Assembly (NCBI GenBank): GCA_018292915.2
Contig: JACVVK020000034.1
Coordinates: forward strand, 1,707,501-1,771,500
From: Batillaria attramentaria
Lineage: Eukaryota; Mollusca; Gastropoda; Batillariidae
Direction: 5' to 3'
Length of the DNA stretch: 64,000 nucleotides
In this document: positions 20,999 to 32,404 of the stretch, in pieces
How the letters are laid out: each line of letters opens with the position of its first letter
Position numbering within the stretch: the stretch's first letter is position 1
Notes under the pieces: model-generated
Seen by the model: only the letters and a program-made list of their open reading frames with translations
Database searches by the model: none
What the model was told of the DNA's origin: nothing
Made by a program: the position numbers and the translations under genes

Positions 20999-21597
20999 CC
21001 CTTTTTTTGATAGAGAGACAGAAAGACAGAGCCGGACTGAGCGAGACACTCAGACACTACTGAAAATGGCAAGTTCCCAGTCCATCGCCTGGCGGAGCAA
21101 TGCCATAAATTCTGGTATTTTTACCTGTTTCCGTCGTGAACTTTCTAGCTCCCACCTGTATTTATCTGAGGCGTAAGAACCACACTCCAAGTTTTATGGA
21201 CTCATAAGAAGGGTTTGAGTGGTTGGCTGCTCGTGCAACTTCTTCAGCGAACACGTGTTCCACTTCATAGCATTCCTCGATTTGTAACTGGCATCCAAAA
21301 AATTTGAGATGCACAATAACTGAGGAACAGATTTAGAACCTCTTCTCTCCTTGACTGCTGTTGTTACCTGTGAAGAGCTGTAATAATTTCAAACCTTTCA
21401 AGGTGTGCTTGCGATTTTGCAGAGCAGCAATTATCCTAGACGTTCTGTCGGAGTGGCTGGGTAGTGGAAAGGAGATTGGTGGGTGATTAAATGTTTAACG
21501 TCTTTTTGTCCACGACTTTTGTTGTGCGACTTTAAACGAAGAGAGATTGGAAAACAGTTTTGTATTTGACTTGAGCTTGCATCCTGCAATGAGTGCA

Positions 21598-21599
<2 letters not shown>

Positions 21600-21631
<32 letters not shown>

Positions 21632-21655
21632 AACAAAAACACAAAAAACAAAAAA
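21600..21655. repeat. AAAAC-type simple repeat
   Basis: CAAAA units with slight variation. G is absent until the last few bases. Confidence 0.85.
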
Positions 21656-21735
21656 AGAAAACCCTCAATCCCTACCAAGTAAGTTTGGGGTTGGGCAACA
21701 GTGGCCTTGGTCACTAAAAACTTGAAATCATCATT

Positions 21736-22133
21736 AATTAATAATAATAATGAGTATTGAATAGGCGCTTTACCCAATTTCACGAATCGGCTCAAAGCGC
21801 CGCGAACTGAACCCAACACGCACGCTCATGTGAATCACACGCATTCTATCACACACTGGACATAATCACATTACAATCACGTGGTGCGAAGCGTCAGCTC
21901 GGCTATCTAAATTTCGGAATTTAGATTTGCATTTATTTTTCAGATTTGGTGGGCTGAACATTTCCAAAGCAGAGGGGGAGAAAGCCGGAGTACCCGGAGA
22001 GAACCCCCGACGATCGGCCCGAATGAACGGTGCCACATACGAGAAGGAAAAACTCGAGTCCCGAGTGGGACTCGAACCCCTGACCTCTCGCATTGGTGAC
22101 AAGTCTCTTAACCACTAGACCACCGACCGCCCG
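21736..22133 (-). mobile_element. SINE-B copy, minus strand, best preserved
   Basis: About 398 bp. The head is at 22133 (the plus strand shows TTAACCACTAGACCACCGAC, the complement of an A box TGGTCTAGTGG; B box complement GGGACTCGAACCCC near 22070). The body contains GGAGTACCCGGAGAGAACCC. The tail end is TAATAATAATAATGAGTATT at the left. It serves as reference for the family. Confidence 0.92.
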
Positions 22134-22275
22134 TAATTATTTCATTTCATGTCTGCATGGATTTGAATTTGGCTTGGTGGGAGTGTTGCACTTTGATTAT
22201 ACCTGAGTTTGCTGCAATAAGAGCCGTTGACAAACCGCGCATCTTGCCTGATTTTCGCAAACGGTTCTAAAACCG

Positions 22276-22773
22276 AAAAAGAGTCAAAACCGACCGGCCC
22301 CCGTAGTGTAGTGGTTAGCACTTCGGACCATGGACCGGGAGACCCGGGTTCGAATCCCAGCCGAGGCAAGCGGGATTTTTCCTACCTACGTCGGCTCCTA
22401 CCCAGAGCGGCTGTGCTATGGGCCCGAAGGGGAGGCTGTTGCCACACAGCCGAGTTTCACTCACTTCACGGGTGCGACTTTGGGGGTGCTTCCCTTAGTA
22501 TGACACGTCTTATGTGGATGATTACATGGCCGGCACCGCAGGTGCCGTAGTTCCCGGGCCTGGTTAATGCCGGGATATTTATGACAGGAAGCGTGAAATG
22601 CGACCCTGTCCCGCAGTCCCAAACCACATGGACCCCCATAGCATCATCTTACTATCATCCTCATCTCCATCATCATGCGTAATAAAAATTGTCCCAGCTT
22701 CCGAGTCCTCCGTGGGTTCCAGCCATGACCTGGGAGGAACACCACTGGAGTTGGCAAAAAAGAGTCAAAACCG
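22276..22773 (+). mobile_element. SINE-C copy with 17 bp target duplication
   Basis: The element (22293-22756, about 464 bp) is flanked by AAAAAGAGTCAAAACCG on both sides. The head GCCCCCGTAGTGTAGTGGTTA carries A box TAGTGTAGTGG and B box GGGTTCGAATCCC, most like tRNA-Val/Asp by eye. The body includes GCTGTTGCCACACAGCCGAG, CTTCCCTTAGTATGACACGT, CCGGCACCGCAGGTGCCG and CATCATCATGCGTAATAAAA. It is unusually long for a SINE and carries no ORF of note. Confidence 0.93.
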
Positions 22774-23674
22774 TGGGATACTCATGTGCGGTGTGTCCTA
22801 AACGCTTTCTACACTGACTTCACGCGTCTGTATCCGCTGCTGACATTGCACCATGTGGGTCAAATGACTTTATATTTAGGGGAAGTGCTGCTGAGATGTT
22901 GTACTTTGACATCACAAGTTGCCAAGGAAACCTGACAGCAGAAATGTTGGAAAGGGAGGTAAAGAAAAAAGGACACAACCTGCTTCGAGTACAGTCGTAG
23001 CCCGGGTAGACTGAATTAAACCCCCAAACCCATACACGATTTTTGATTAAACAAAGAAGAAATTTTCATCTAGTCACAATTTATACCCGATCTAGATGAC
23101 GTGGACTTTTATTTCTTATTAATTTTATATCTTTGCTTTGTTGATAGAACAGGTGTTTGCAAAGCAGTCAAGAAATAATCAAGCAAACAACAACAACAAC
23201 AACAAAAAAACAACACCAAACACATCAGAAACGCTGTTTTTGATTCTCTTTACTTGAGTAGCAAGACAGTGAAATGTGCTTGTGCCCACTCGTCTCACAA
23301 ATCATGCGCAACCCGCATCTAAACTATTGTTTACATCATCGACAGACCAACAAACAATTCAGAAGTGACCAGAGGTCGAAACAAAACAGACACCCTCCAT
23401 TCTGGAAATCAAAATACAAAAGTAGAACTCGAAACCAGAGAGCGTGAAATTTAACACGACTGAAGGGCAAAGAGCGCACAGCATCAGCCCTGCAAGAGAG
23501 TGAACGAATAGCGGTTGTGAGGATCTGCGGTAACCAACGCTGAAGGGGGACATCCATCCCCATAGAAGACGGGTCGCTATTACAACACGTTCATCCCAGT
23601 AGGCAAACTTCCCCCGTTTGGAAGGACAATGGTGCCCTGTGGTTCTGTTTCTTCTATCCTCCACTCCCACTCCC
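22774..23674. other. Unassigned sequence
   Basis: A short CAA array at 23189-23206 is the only repeat seen. No exon support. Confidence 0.4.
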
Positions 23675-23938
23675 CCCCCCCCCAACAACAACAAAAACAA
23701 CAACAACCAAAAACCCCAAAACAACAACCCCCCCCCCCAAAAAAAAACAACAAAAAACAACAACAACAAAAAAAAACACCAAAAAAACAACAACAAAAAA
23801 ACAAACAAACAAAAAAAACCCAAATAAACAACAACAAAAAAACAACAACAAAAAACAACCAAACAAACCCCAAAAGAAAAACAAACCTAACCCCCAAAAA
23901 ACAAACAAACAAAAAACAACAACCCAAAATCAAAAAAG
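23675..23938. repeat. Strand-asymmetric A/C tract
   Basis: About 260 bp in which the plus strand is almost wholly A and C: CAACAACAAAAA units with C runs at 23670-23682 and 23729-23738. On the minus strand it encodes false Phe/Val/Cys/Leu/Gly-rich frames. Confidence 0.92.
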
Positions 23939-24915
23939 GGTTCTGAATAGTTCGACCACAATAATTATTTCACTTTTCGGTAATATATGTAAGCCCGTCC
24001 CATGACAGTTTGCCCGCTAGGAGAACACAGTAGATTCTGGAACTAGTTTCAAAGGGTGAATTCAGAACGTCCTACTCTCGTCGCTAAATGCTTTGAGTGA
24101 CAAAACGTGACATCCTAACACGACATAGTCATTCGTTTGTACACGTTTCTTTGTCGTATCACTCCCTCTTACCTAGATCATCTCTTGTTTCATCTTTCTG
24201 CTGTTTCGTGGGAGTGAAACAAGAACAGCTCCAATGAACACGTTTTCGTTGTTTTTTTTGTCAAGGTCCCGGACAAATTTTGTTAAAAACTTCTGAAGAA
24301 TCTTTATGAAATGCCTACGTTTCAGAACACGCTATCCTTTTCTCATTCTTCTTTCATTGACAACATACCGTTTACTGTCAGCATTTCATGCAAACACGGT
24401 GTCACTAATGTGGTAGAGTTTTTGGAATCGCCTACTAGCTATCAGTCGAAGGAGGAGCACAATAAAAGACTAGAGTCAGCATAATGCTCGTAACATCTCC
24501 ATACTTTCCTTATGGTGTTTGTTCTCGGAAGAGCTGGAGTACGTTGGGGGTGTGAGGTACCTTGAGACAGGTCTGTGGTAGTCAAATGTTTGCAACTGTT
24601 TACAAATGTTTGTGGAATTGTGGTGTACAAACCGCCTCATCGAGGAAAGTTTGCAGGCAGAAAAAAGTTTTTTTTTTTCATAGACTAACTAAACATGGTG
24701 TGTAGTGAAGATGTCGCTGGCTTCATGTGAATTACCATTTAGAAAAACAACTGAAGCCAGCGGAAGGCTAACATTTTTGACGCATCTTTACGGAATCTTG
24801 TTTTTGTCAACTTGAGCAGCCTAGGACGATCTGTCAGCTGAGAAAAGCTGGCTAGTATCCCTTTAATATCGACCTTATCAGGAACGTCTAATGCACAGAG
24901 GTGGAGTAAACTGAC

Positions 24916-24917
<2 letters not shown>
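23939..24917. other. Unassigned sequence
   Basis: About 1 kb of moderately A/T-rich DNA. No repeat shared with the window and no exon with splice context was found. Confidence 0.4.
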
Positions 24918-24959
<42 letters not shown>

Positions 24960-25076
24960 CAAGACGATTTAAAGGGCATTGGCCCCCATCAGGAAGGGGT
25001 GTGCATACATTGTAACAAGATAATACATTCATAGCATTCCCTCCAGTGTTGAGAGAGAGAGAGAGAGAGAGAGAGA
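24918..25076. repeat. Two GA microsatellites
   Basis: GA arrays at 24918-24957 and 25050-25076, separated by 92 bp of ordinary sequence. Confidence 0.95.
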
Positions 25077-25612
25077 ATAAAAGAATGGAGATGCAGACTC
25101 TTCCCTGTCTGTTATTGTGCTCCTACTCTTATTACCCATTCTGAATTCACTCTCACACAGAAGAGTCAGTCACTGCAAACAAAACATTGCATTGTAGCGG
25201 TTCCTGAAATGGACGGGTTCTGGCATCAGGACGGAACATGTCCCTCGTCGCAAGGCTTTCAAACACACACGTGCCAACACGTGCCGGTTTGGGTTTGGGT
25301 TGAGGCAGAGGGTTGGTATACTATACACAGCATAAGGGATGTTGCGGAGGTAGAAATCTGAATCCATTCGGGCCTTTTCTTATTTTAAAGATCTACCAAC
25401 CGAAATTTCTAGGCTCCTCAGAAGAGACCTTTGGAAGAAGCTCTCCTAGTCAACCGCGTGACAGGACCGTGGCAGACGCAGTGTTTTTCAGCCTCTGACT
25501 GGTCAGCGCCAGCCGATGTGTAACCGCGGGTGTGTCTAGGCGGTATGAAGTTAGACACCGTTGTAATACGCCAGATGTACTCCCCCCCACCTCCCCTCCT
25601 CCTTTTGACTCT
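25077..25612. other. Unassigned sequence
   Basis: No recognised repeat. A TTTGGG-type triplet repeat (GGTTTGGGTTTGGGTTGAGG) lies near 25285-25304. Confidence 0.35.
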
Positions 25613-25878
25613 GGGCACTTACAGCCTCAAACTGCTCAGACCCGGGGCACTTCCAGCCTCAAGCTGCATTGACCCGGGGCACTTCCAGCCTCAAGCTGCA
25701 TTAACCCGGGGCACTTCCAGCCTCAAGCTGCATAGACCCGGGGCACGTCCAGCCTCAAGCTGCTCAGACCCGGGGTACTTCCAGCCTCAAGCTGCACTGA
25801 CCCGGGGCACTTCCCGCCTCAAGCTGCATTGACATGGGGCACTTCCAGCCTCAAGCTGCACTGACACGGGGCACTTAA
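25613..25878. repeat. 32 bp minisatellite, about eight units
   Basis: The unit reads GGGGCACTTCCAGCCTCAAG, then CTGCATTGACCC. The second half varies between CATTGA, CATAGA, CTCAGA and CACTGA. The period is not a multiple of three, so the open frame across it is not a protein repeat. Confidence 0.93.
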
Positions 25879-26243
25879 CGCTGGAGAGTACATCCCGCGT
25901 GTTACACAGCCACTGCAGCTCCGAAACATTTATGAGCCAAGAAATATCGGACGGTGAGACTTTAATTCAGGCCGTCTACTCGCTTTCTACTGCATTATTT
26001 TCAGTCTCGTACGAGCAACTGCTTTCCTCTGTTCAATTTTTTTTTTTTTCATCTTCACAATCATCTCACCGGCAAAACAGAGAGAAAACAACACTAAATC
26101 TAGCGGTAAATTTAGCCAGGCTAGCAAGCCACTAGTACGTTCATGTATCAAACACAATACCAGATCAAGTTCATTAAAAACAAGCACGTCAATAAATATT
26201 CATACACCAGATATGGTTCATTACCAACACTAAGTTCAGTGTC

Positions 26244-26312
26244 GTCATCAGGACATGTGCACTGACGCCGACAGGACATGTGCACTGACGTCATCAGGAC
26301 ATGCGTACTGAC
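26244..26312. repeat. 23 bp tandem repeat, three units
   Basis: GTCATCAGGACATGTGCACT plus GAC, three times (26244, 26267, 26290), with changes in units 2 and 3. Unit boundaries form TGACGTCA once. Confidence 0.9.
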
Positions 26313-27866
26313 ATTTTGTGTAGAGGTAGATACGTTAAAGGTCAATTGCTAGCTAGGACCTCTTGAAGTGAGAACTCGGTTTGTGTAGAAATCAGGGGGG
26401 TAGTACACACCCACAGGAAATGACATCTTGATAAGGGACGTACCAAAGCCAGGGGAACACACATCCTGAATGATGCAAATGCCCTTTGAAAGTGAAATAA
26501 GAACTCTCCGACCAATAACAAATAAGTGAATACAAAGAGACGGGAAACAGCCAAAGACAACATGGCGGAAGGCATGTTTTGCCCGTAAACTGGTATCCGA
26601 TCACATCCCCGTCAAGTCTTTCAAAGCTGGCAACCGTTGAGACTGAGGCTGAAATTTCGTCAGCGGGCTTTACTACGATGCTGCGTTGGCAATAGTTGTG
26701 CTTCTTTCAGTCAATAATATTTTCATTGCCTCAGCGTTAAAACCGAAAACAACCATCCAAACACTGCGTCAGAGAGACGTTGCTTTGTCCGAGACCAACC
26801 TCAAAAGATTGTTACATTTTTACTTAGGGCCAACCAAAGGTTCTGGACAATCATCATTCCTTCAAACAGTTTGAGGTTTAATCTTGAGGCTCAGATTATA
26901 AAGATACCTTCTGAGTCTGTGTTGATGACGTCTTAATAGCGTCATTTATGCAGCTAGAATTCGAAACCTTTCTTCTTTTACGATCCAGGTCGTTGAACTG
27001 ACAAACTCACACTCGCCTTTAGTCTCTGACTGCTCCCCGTGGGAAAAAAAAACAAACCCAAAACAAAGAGCCACCAGGAATGCAAAACATCGCCAGAGAA
27101 CTGTGTCGCTCTGTTGCATTTTTTTTAAAGTCCGCGTCGATAATCAACAGGTATAAGATCCGGAGGAATGCTTAGAGTCTGGCTAGTGGGATAACAAAAT
27201 TGCTTGTCAAACAGGATAGGAACGAGTTGAAATAACAAACAAACACCAAAAAAGAAGAAGAAAGAAAACAGACAAAAAAGGTTTTTTTTTGTTTTTTTTG
27301 TTTTGTTTTGGTTTTTTGCTTTCCCAGTCCTGGAATCGCTCATGCCGAGGTTTTTCTATATTAAAAACAATACAAAACCCCAAAACAATTAAAACCCCCC
27401 AATAAAAAAACAAGAATACAAACGGATGCAAGGGAGATCACTTGCACTACAGTTACTTCCCCTGGCCCCCGTCGTCAGCTAAAGCAGTATCTGATTTCAA
27501 ATGTGAGAGCATCTCAGGGCCAAAAAAAAAGGTTTATTTCTTGTGTGCTACGGTGTAGGTCTCTGACATGTTTTTATTTCAGTGTTTCGTTTCTCTGAAA
27601 TTGGAAAAAGTCGCAAATTTCAACCATGGACAGAGCCGGTTTCGAGACAAAACATTCAATCAGAGATTTCGCGCACTTGCATTCAAACCAGAGACGCTAA
27701 TATCTTTCCTGAGACAAGCAATTTTGTTCATCACGCTCCCAGAAGATCAAGTCATTATAAAGAGTACCCGTAGGTTTACTTACCTCCAAAGGATATTGTG
27801 ATTCCACTCCGTCAAAAAATTATAATAAAATAGTAATAATCATATTCTTGTAGAATGAAAATAATG
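26313..27866. other. Unassigned sequence
   Basis: Contains T/G and A-rich low-complexity DNA at 27240-27320 and C/A at 27375-27415. Frames of 60-77 codons lack motifs. No family recognised. Confidence 0.4.
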
Positions 27867-27868
27867 AC

Positions 27869-27932
<64 letters not shown>
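27867..27932. repeat. AC microsatellite
   Basis: About 32 perfect AC units. Confidence 0.95.
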
Positions 27933-27934
<2 letters not shown>

Positions 27935-28483
27935 AAAAAATCAATAATTCCAACTCGAACAAAAAAGTTTACACAAAGGAGGGAAACACTCAGTTCTACT
28001 GTCCCTCAGTCAGCGATAGTTTGTAACTATTCGCCCGGGCCGTCGGACGTGTGGTGACGTTGTCTATATGCACGCTGGAGCAGTCTGACGTAGTGGATGG
28101 AAGTACGGACCGAGCGACTGCAGTAGTGGTGTGGCTGAAGATGGTCACCGCCGTACAGTACTTGGCGATAAGGTACGAGGTGTATTTTGTCGGTAGAAAG
28201 AAGCGCTTCAGATGGTTGTAGATCTTTCAGAAATGCTGTCCCAACGCTGTTGAACTCTTTGCAAGAGCCTGTTTGGAAAGTTCTTAACCCAGCCGTTCTT
28301 TAAACCGACTCTCTTCCACTGAGACTGACTGGCAGTAACAAAGACATTCTCTTTCCTCTTTTCTGCTGTATTTTCTAAGCGTAACGAACATGAACAGTAC
28401 TGTGCTCATGGAGTACCATTGCGCTTTAGGAGCGGAGACTGGGTTGCAGTGTTGAGAGCGACATGGTGCGCGGTTTTCAAAAT
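27933..28483. other. Unassigned sequence
   Basis: No recognised repeat or exon. Confidence 0.35.
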
Positions 28484-28556
28484 CTCGGATTCGAACGCAC
28501 GACCCAAACATTGAAAGTCCCACGCTCTACTGCTCGTCTGTCCAGGCTGCCCTTGT
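28484..28556 (-). mobile_element. SINE-A head remnant (minus)
   Basis: Only the tRNA-like head is left: the plus strand shows TCGGATTCGAACGCACGACC, CATTGAAAGTCCCACGCTCT and ACTGCTCGTCTGTCC. The body and tail are missing, the reverse of the usual 5' truncation, so it is probably decayed or deleted. Confidence 0.7.
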
Positions 28557-29188
28557 GAGCTGAAAACTCCTTCCGCAACCTCCACCATTTTTATTTTATC
28601 GAACAAAACATTTGTCAGAAGTCTCGGCACATATGAGATTTTGAAATCTGCGTACTATGTCGCTTGCAGCATTGTACATGCCGTACCGTATCGCCGAGAC
28701 TATACGACCGAGGCCGTTTCAGCAGTGGTCAGAACAACGCAACCGAAACCCGATTAAATTAAAACTGAAACCGGATCAGCTGTCGACGTATTTCAGGCTC
28801 GCTTCTTGGGGTTGAGTTTGGCTGTGCGCTCAAACAAAAGAACAGTTCGGCCCTCGCTGTCAAAGTTTACGACCATCAACACTGAAAAAGCTATTGCGGT
28901 ATTTTTTTGATTTAAGAATCCGCTTCTCAGCATATTTGTCCATGTCTGTGCACTGTTGTGTTCATCGCTCGTGCGCAGTCTCAAACAATGCAGATTTAAG
29001 GAAGCCAGGCAACAAAAAAAGGCGATATTCCTGTGAAAACGTGTCTGTACACGACAAAACTTTTTTTTTACAGTACTGTACAGCCGGCCGACTTCAAATC
29101 AAGGACCGTGATTTGAGTGTAGTTTGTATCAAAGTTTCTTTTCACATATTCATACGGTTTTGGCTGTTGGATTAACCAAAGACCTCTG
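28557..29188. other. Unassigned sequence
   Basis: No recognised repeat. An open plus-strand frame (28894-29175) has no supporting motif. Confidence 0.35.
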
Positions 29189-29472
29189 GGCCCGCATGTA
29201 ATAGTCGAGGTTAGGGCATTTAGCCCCGGGTTAGAGTCTAACCTCGAACTAAACTAGCTCTGGGGTTAAATTTTCTGGTTTTGTTTTGTTTGTTTTGTTT
29301 TAAGTCAGGAAGCGGGCCCATTTAACAAAGGTGCATGAGCCGTTATAGCAGGATTTTTTCCCCTTTCTTCGCTTCATTCTTTATTTGATTTTGCTTTTGG
29401 GTTTCTTTTGTCCTAGTCTGGGTTAGGCCCGTAGCCGTGGGTTAAATTAACCTCGACTTTTACATACGGGCT
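29189..29472 (+). mobile_element. MITE-H copy 3, CTG target
   Basis: 284 bp with CTG on both sides (29186-29188 and 29473-29475). The left end GGCCCGCATGTAATA and right end TTTTACATACGGGCT each have one change. The rebuilt target AAAGACCTCTGGTCTGC is nearly palindromic around the CTG. Confidence 0.93.
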
Positions 29473-30451
29473 CTGGTCTGCTATGAAAAGACAGGACCTT
29501 GTCATGAAAGACGGCCTAGCACTTTTCCTCTCCGTAAACGGGCGATGGTCTGGAACAGTTTCGCTCGTGAGCTGTGCCTGTACGCTCAAAATACTCTGTC
29601 TTGATGATTAGTACAGCTCTTAATGCGATACAATGTTGTTTACACTTAGCGCGAGCGGTCGAACATTCAAATTCTACGACTGTCGTTACACTACTGGATC
29701 GCTGACTGCAGTCGCCGCTTCATCTAGTACGCGTCTGCTGGCTCAGTGCCAGCATTACAGACGTTGTCACTGTCCAGGTGTCTAAGTAGTGTGATGATAG
29801 ATATCATGAAAACAGCTCAGAACGATCTGTGAGCCATAAAAATGATCGCGTTAGCCTCTTTAAACAAAAAGCGTGGCTCTAATGCAATGCTAAACTAAAG
29901 GAACCGTTTTCTTTCAAGTATATTTCGTGGAGGTTTCCTTTCCTGCATATATATATATATCGCTTTCTTACAAATACATTGTTGGTGTTACTCGTTTACA
30001 GGTCTGACCAAATCTACTTTGTAAAATCACTGGACAAAAACGTTTCAGCTAAAGCCTGTTACCACCGAGCACACGTATGTCCAAAACTGAACACAGGAAA
30101 CTGATCCATGCGACAGACGCCAAGTTAACTCTCCCTATGCTGAGAGTTTTTTTTTTCCCCGCAGTAGCATACAGTACTAACAGATAGTTGCTTCCCTTTG
30201 ACTAGTGGAAACCCGTTTTGCTAGCTCTGCAGTTTGTTCCCCACTTTGTGATGTCATAACTGAGAATAAAAATAGAAAGTTGGCGATCCCGTACATCCGA
30301 CTTCTGAAGCCAAGCGGTGTGAACGTGAGGACCCCAAATGGGGACCTTAGCAAGAAGAGAGTTAAACTGCCCATCTCTGTGCAGGCCGGTGGCATCATTG
30401 TAATGTTGAGTTTCGCAAATCTGGATGTACAGAACCACTGATATTAACTAC
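29473..30451. other. Unassigned sequence downstream of a candidate minus-strand exon
   Basis: A short AT run lies at 29948-29960. Frames on both strands at 30177-30441 overlap, so neither is supported. It may be intron or 3' flank of the candidate exon at 30452-30586. Confidence 0.35.
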
Positions 30452-30586
30452 CTCGTCTGTTTGAACCCTGCGCGTCGGGTCCGCAGCCAGCACGCCCTGG
30501 GCCTCCCTGGTCGACACAATGGACTCGTCTGTGGGTTTGACAAAAAGTGATATCAGATCCATCAGATATTCTCGGGTATTCACCAT
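30452..30586 (-). CDS. Candidate internal exon, unassigned (45 codons)
   Basis: On the minus strand a run of about 18 T and GTTACTAG form a good splice acceptor just before an ATG. The frame reads MVNTREYLMDLISLFVKPTD, ESIVSTREAQGVLAADPT and RRVQTDE, then GACGAG followed by GTAGTT, a usable donor. 135 bp is a whole number of codons (phase 0 at both ends). Without splicing the frame runs on to a stop at 30395. The peptide has no motif I know. An upstream partner could be the ATG-containing segment at 30748-31044, about 250 bp away. Medium-low confidence. Confidence 0.35.
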
Positions 30587-30747
30587 CTAGTAACAAAAAA
30601 AAAAAAAAAAACAACTCTCGTCAGATGCCGTCATTCATATTGTCGTCAAGTTCAGCTTGTTAATGATATTGTACGTTCGTTATCTGCCTCGTTTCAGCAC
30701 AATTTGGTTAAACAGTCTGAAAACTAGCCCCATCTTTCCGCGTCTCG

Positions 30748-31044
30748 CTAGCTGTAAATATACCTCCAGGCTAAATAATTTCGTTGCGAGGACCCAGCCT
30801 TGGCTCTCCGGTGGTTTAGCCATCGAAGTTTTTCATTTCTAGTACTTGCGTAGCCGTAGCAGCATTTCTGAAACAAGAGTGGTCTCTCCTGCACACAACG
30901 ACGGAAGTCACGTAAGAGATGAGGCGGAAGTCGGCCATGTTGCTGCGTGCCGAATTTGTGGTGCGTCACTTCTGGCTGGTCACGCAGCTTGAGCTTGTCC
31001 ACGTGGTACTGCGCCAGACAGTGGAGGTCATGTGACGCCGCCAT
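30748..31044 (-). CDS. Candidate 5' exon/ORF MAASHDLHCL, half of an inverted pair
   Basis: An ATG in the context AAGATGGCGGCG opens 98 codons (MAASHDLHCLAQYHVDKLK to LAWRYIYS). A second ATG in another frame (30938) starts MADFRLISYVTSVVVC, and that frame reaches a possible donor CAAGTACT near 30842. About 140 bp of this segment is repeated in opposite orientation at 31895-32100, including both ATGs. Which frame is used, if any, cannot be told. It could also be a dispersed repeat. No family recognised. Confidence 0.25.
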   Translation of the reverse strand: MAASHDLHCLAQYHVDKLKLRDQPEVTHHKFGTQQHGRLPPHLLRDFRRCVQERPLLFQKCCYGYASTRNEKLRWLNHRRAKAGSSQRNYLAWRYIYS

Positions 31045-31165
31045 CTTGCCCACGGTACAGCAAGACAGCTGACGGGTTCCGCGTTTGTCGTCTGAAAAAC
31101 AAACAAACAAAAAAACCCCAGCGCATTTTATTGTAAATTTTATGGTTTTATTTTTATGGGTTTCA

Positions 31166-31166
<1 letters not shown>

Positions 31167-31209
<43 letters not shown>
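31167..31209. repeat. AC microsatellite
   Basis: About 21 AC units, in the spacer of the inverted pair. Confidence 0.95.
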
Positions 31210-31210
<1 letters not shown>

Positions 31211-31894
31211 ACTACGTATTCAGCGCAAATACTGCATTGACTGACAAACATCCATACGGTCAAGCACGGCCGCCAGATCCGGTTTGTCAGCCAACATTCC
31301 TGTCACGTGGTGTAGGTGGTGACACGAGGTGCTTGTAAATCACCCCAAGCACGTGCGCTGCTCGCGCCGATCATACCTCTTGTCAAGTGCCTGCCTGGCT
31401 CAATCACAGGCCGCAAGAAATGAAAGTCAAGACGACAGAAGCAGCCTTTGCAGGTGTGACTTGGCTTCGAGCGGCGAAGCTGGCGCTGATAAGAGGCCTT
31501 TCACACGCAACGATTTTGCACGGCCTACCAGCGGTAAAATGCACTCCCAGACAATCAAATCCGCTTGAAAGGGACACTGCCCAGAGACGCCGTCGCCACG
31601 CTTGTAAATAGAACACGGTCGGTATTTATTCCTCGTCAGGCCAGCCAGTCGCCGGTGACCGCGCTTTGTGTATTGTCCAGCGCCAGGCCGGCAGTGCACG
31701 TTGGCAGCGTGTGAACAGAAAATCCAGTAACAACAAACGAAAAATTCACTCGGCGAGAGTGCGAGCTCGCTGCCGGCAATTAGGGTGTGAAAGGCTTCTT
31801 ACGCAATCTGAGTCAGTCGCCGTCAGCGTTTCGGGACAGAATATTGGCAGGTTAAGGCCTTTGCACACGCCTGAGCTGTCCTGCTACATCAAGA
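31210..31894. promoter_or_regulatory. Spacer between divergent ATG segments, possible shared promoter region
   Basis: About 690 bp lie between the microsatellite and the plus-strand ATGGCGGC. It is moderately GC-rich with scattered CpG. No TATA box was seen. A promoter role is inferred only from the head-to-head arrangement of the two flanking segments. Confidence 0.2.
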
Positions 31895-32110
31895 TCAAGA
31901 TGGCGGCGTCACACGACCTTCACTGTCTAGTCTGGCCCAATACTGCGTGCACCATGTTAGAACGTTCAAATCAGAGCCGTGGACTACCCCGATCTGATGT
32001 TCCAACATGCACGTGGACAAGCTCCAAGCCGGCTGCGTGACCAGCCGGAAGTGACGTAACATAAGCTCGACTGGAGCAACATGGCCGACTTCCGCCTAAT
32101 CCGGTCACCA
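31895..32110 (+). repeat. Plus-strand half of the inverted pair
   Basis: Repeats the minus-strand segment at 30918-31055: GATGGCGGCGTCACACGACC, CTTCACTGTCT, ACGTGGACAAGCTC, GCTGCGTGACCAGCC and CAACATGGCCGACTTCCGCC. This half has about 70 bp inserted after CTGGCCCA (from AATACTGCGTGCACC to GTTCCAACATGC) that the other half lacks. Confidence 0.8.
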
Positions 32111-32252
32111 TCTGGACAAGGGGAAGATGCGTACCCAGCCGAAAATGACGCACATACAGCAAATTCGGCATGTAGCACAGCAAACTACAGTGAACCAGAA
32201 AATAAAGCAACAACAGACACACAAACAAAACCAGAAGTAGAACAAGAAGATG
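32081..32252 (+). CDS. Candidate first exon MADFRLIRSPSG, acidic, unassigned
   Basis: An ATG (AACATGGCCG) opens 57 codons plus one base up to AAGATG|GTATGTG, a reasonable splice donor. The peptide MADFRLIRSPSGQGEDAY, then a Ser/Thr/Asn/Glu-rich stretch ending TKPEVEQEDG, looks disordered. The frame stays open past the donor only by reading into a SINE-A from 32262, so a true exon would have to end before it. The first seven residues match the second ATG frame of the minus-strand partner at 30938. No family recognised. Confidence 0.3.
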
Positions 32253-32261
32253 GTATGTGGG

Positions 32262-32385
32262 CAGGTGTTTGGGAGTTTAACGTCCATTTCCACCACGTAT
32301 GGGTGATAGCAAAGACGGGGCAACGAGAAAACTGGCCAGTACTAATATTTGGCCCCAGCAGGGATTCGAACTCACGACCTGAGAA
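32262..32385 (-). mobile_element. SINE-A copy (minus), head truncated
   Basis: Plus strand shows GGTGTTTGGGAGTTTAACGT, GGTGATAGCAAAGACGGGGC, ATTTGGCCCCAGCAGGGATT and CGAACTCACGACCTGAG, then breaks off before the A box, where a GAAGAAAAGG stretch begins. Confidence 0.85.
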
Positions 32386-32404
32386 GAAAAGGAAGAAAAG
32401 GGGG

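Noticed and set aside
25530..25832. 100-codon frame with apparent peptide repeats
   Set aside because: It reads the 32 bp minisatellite; 32 is not a multiple of three, and successive units are read in different frames.
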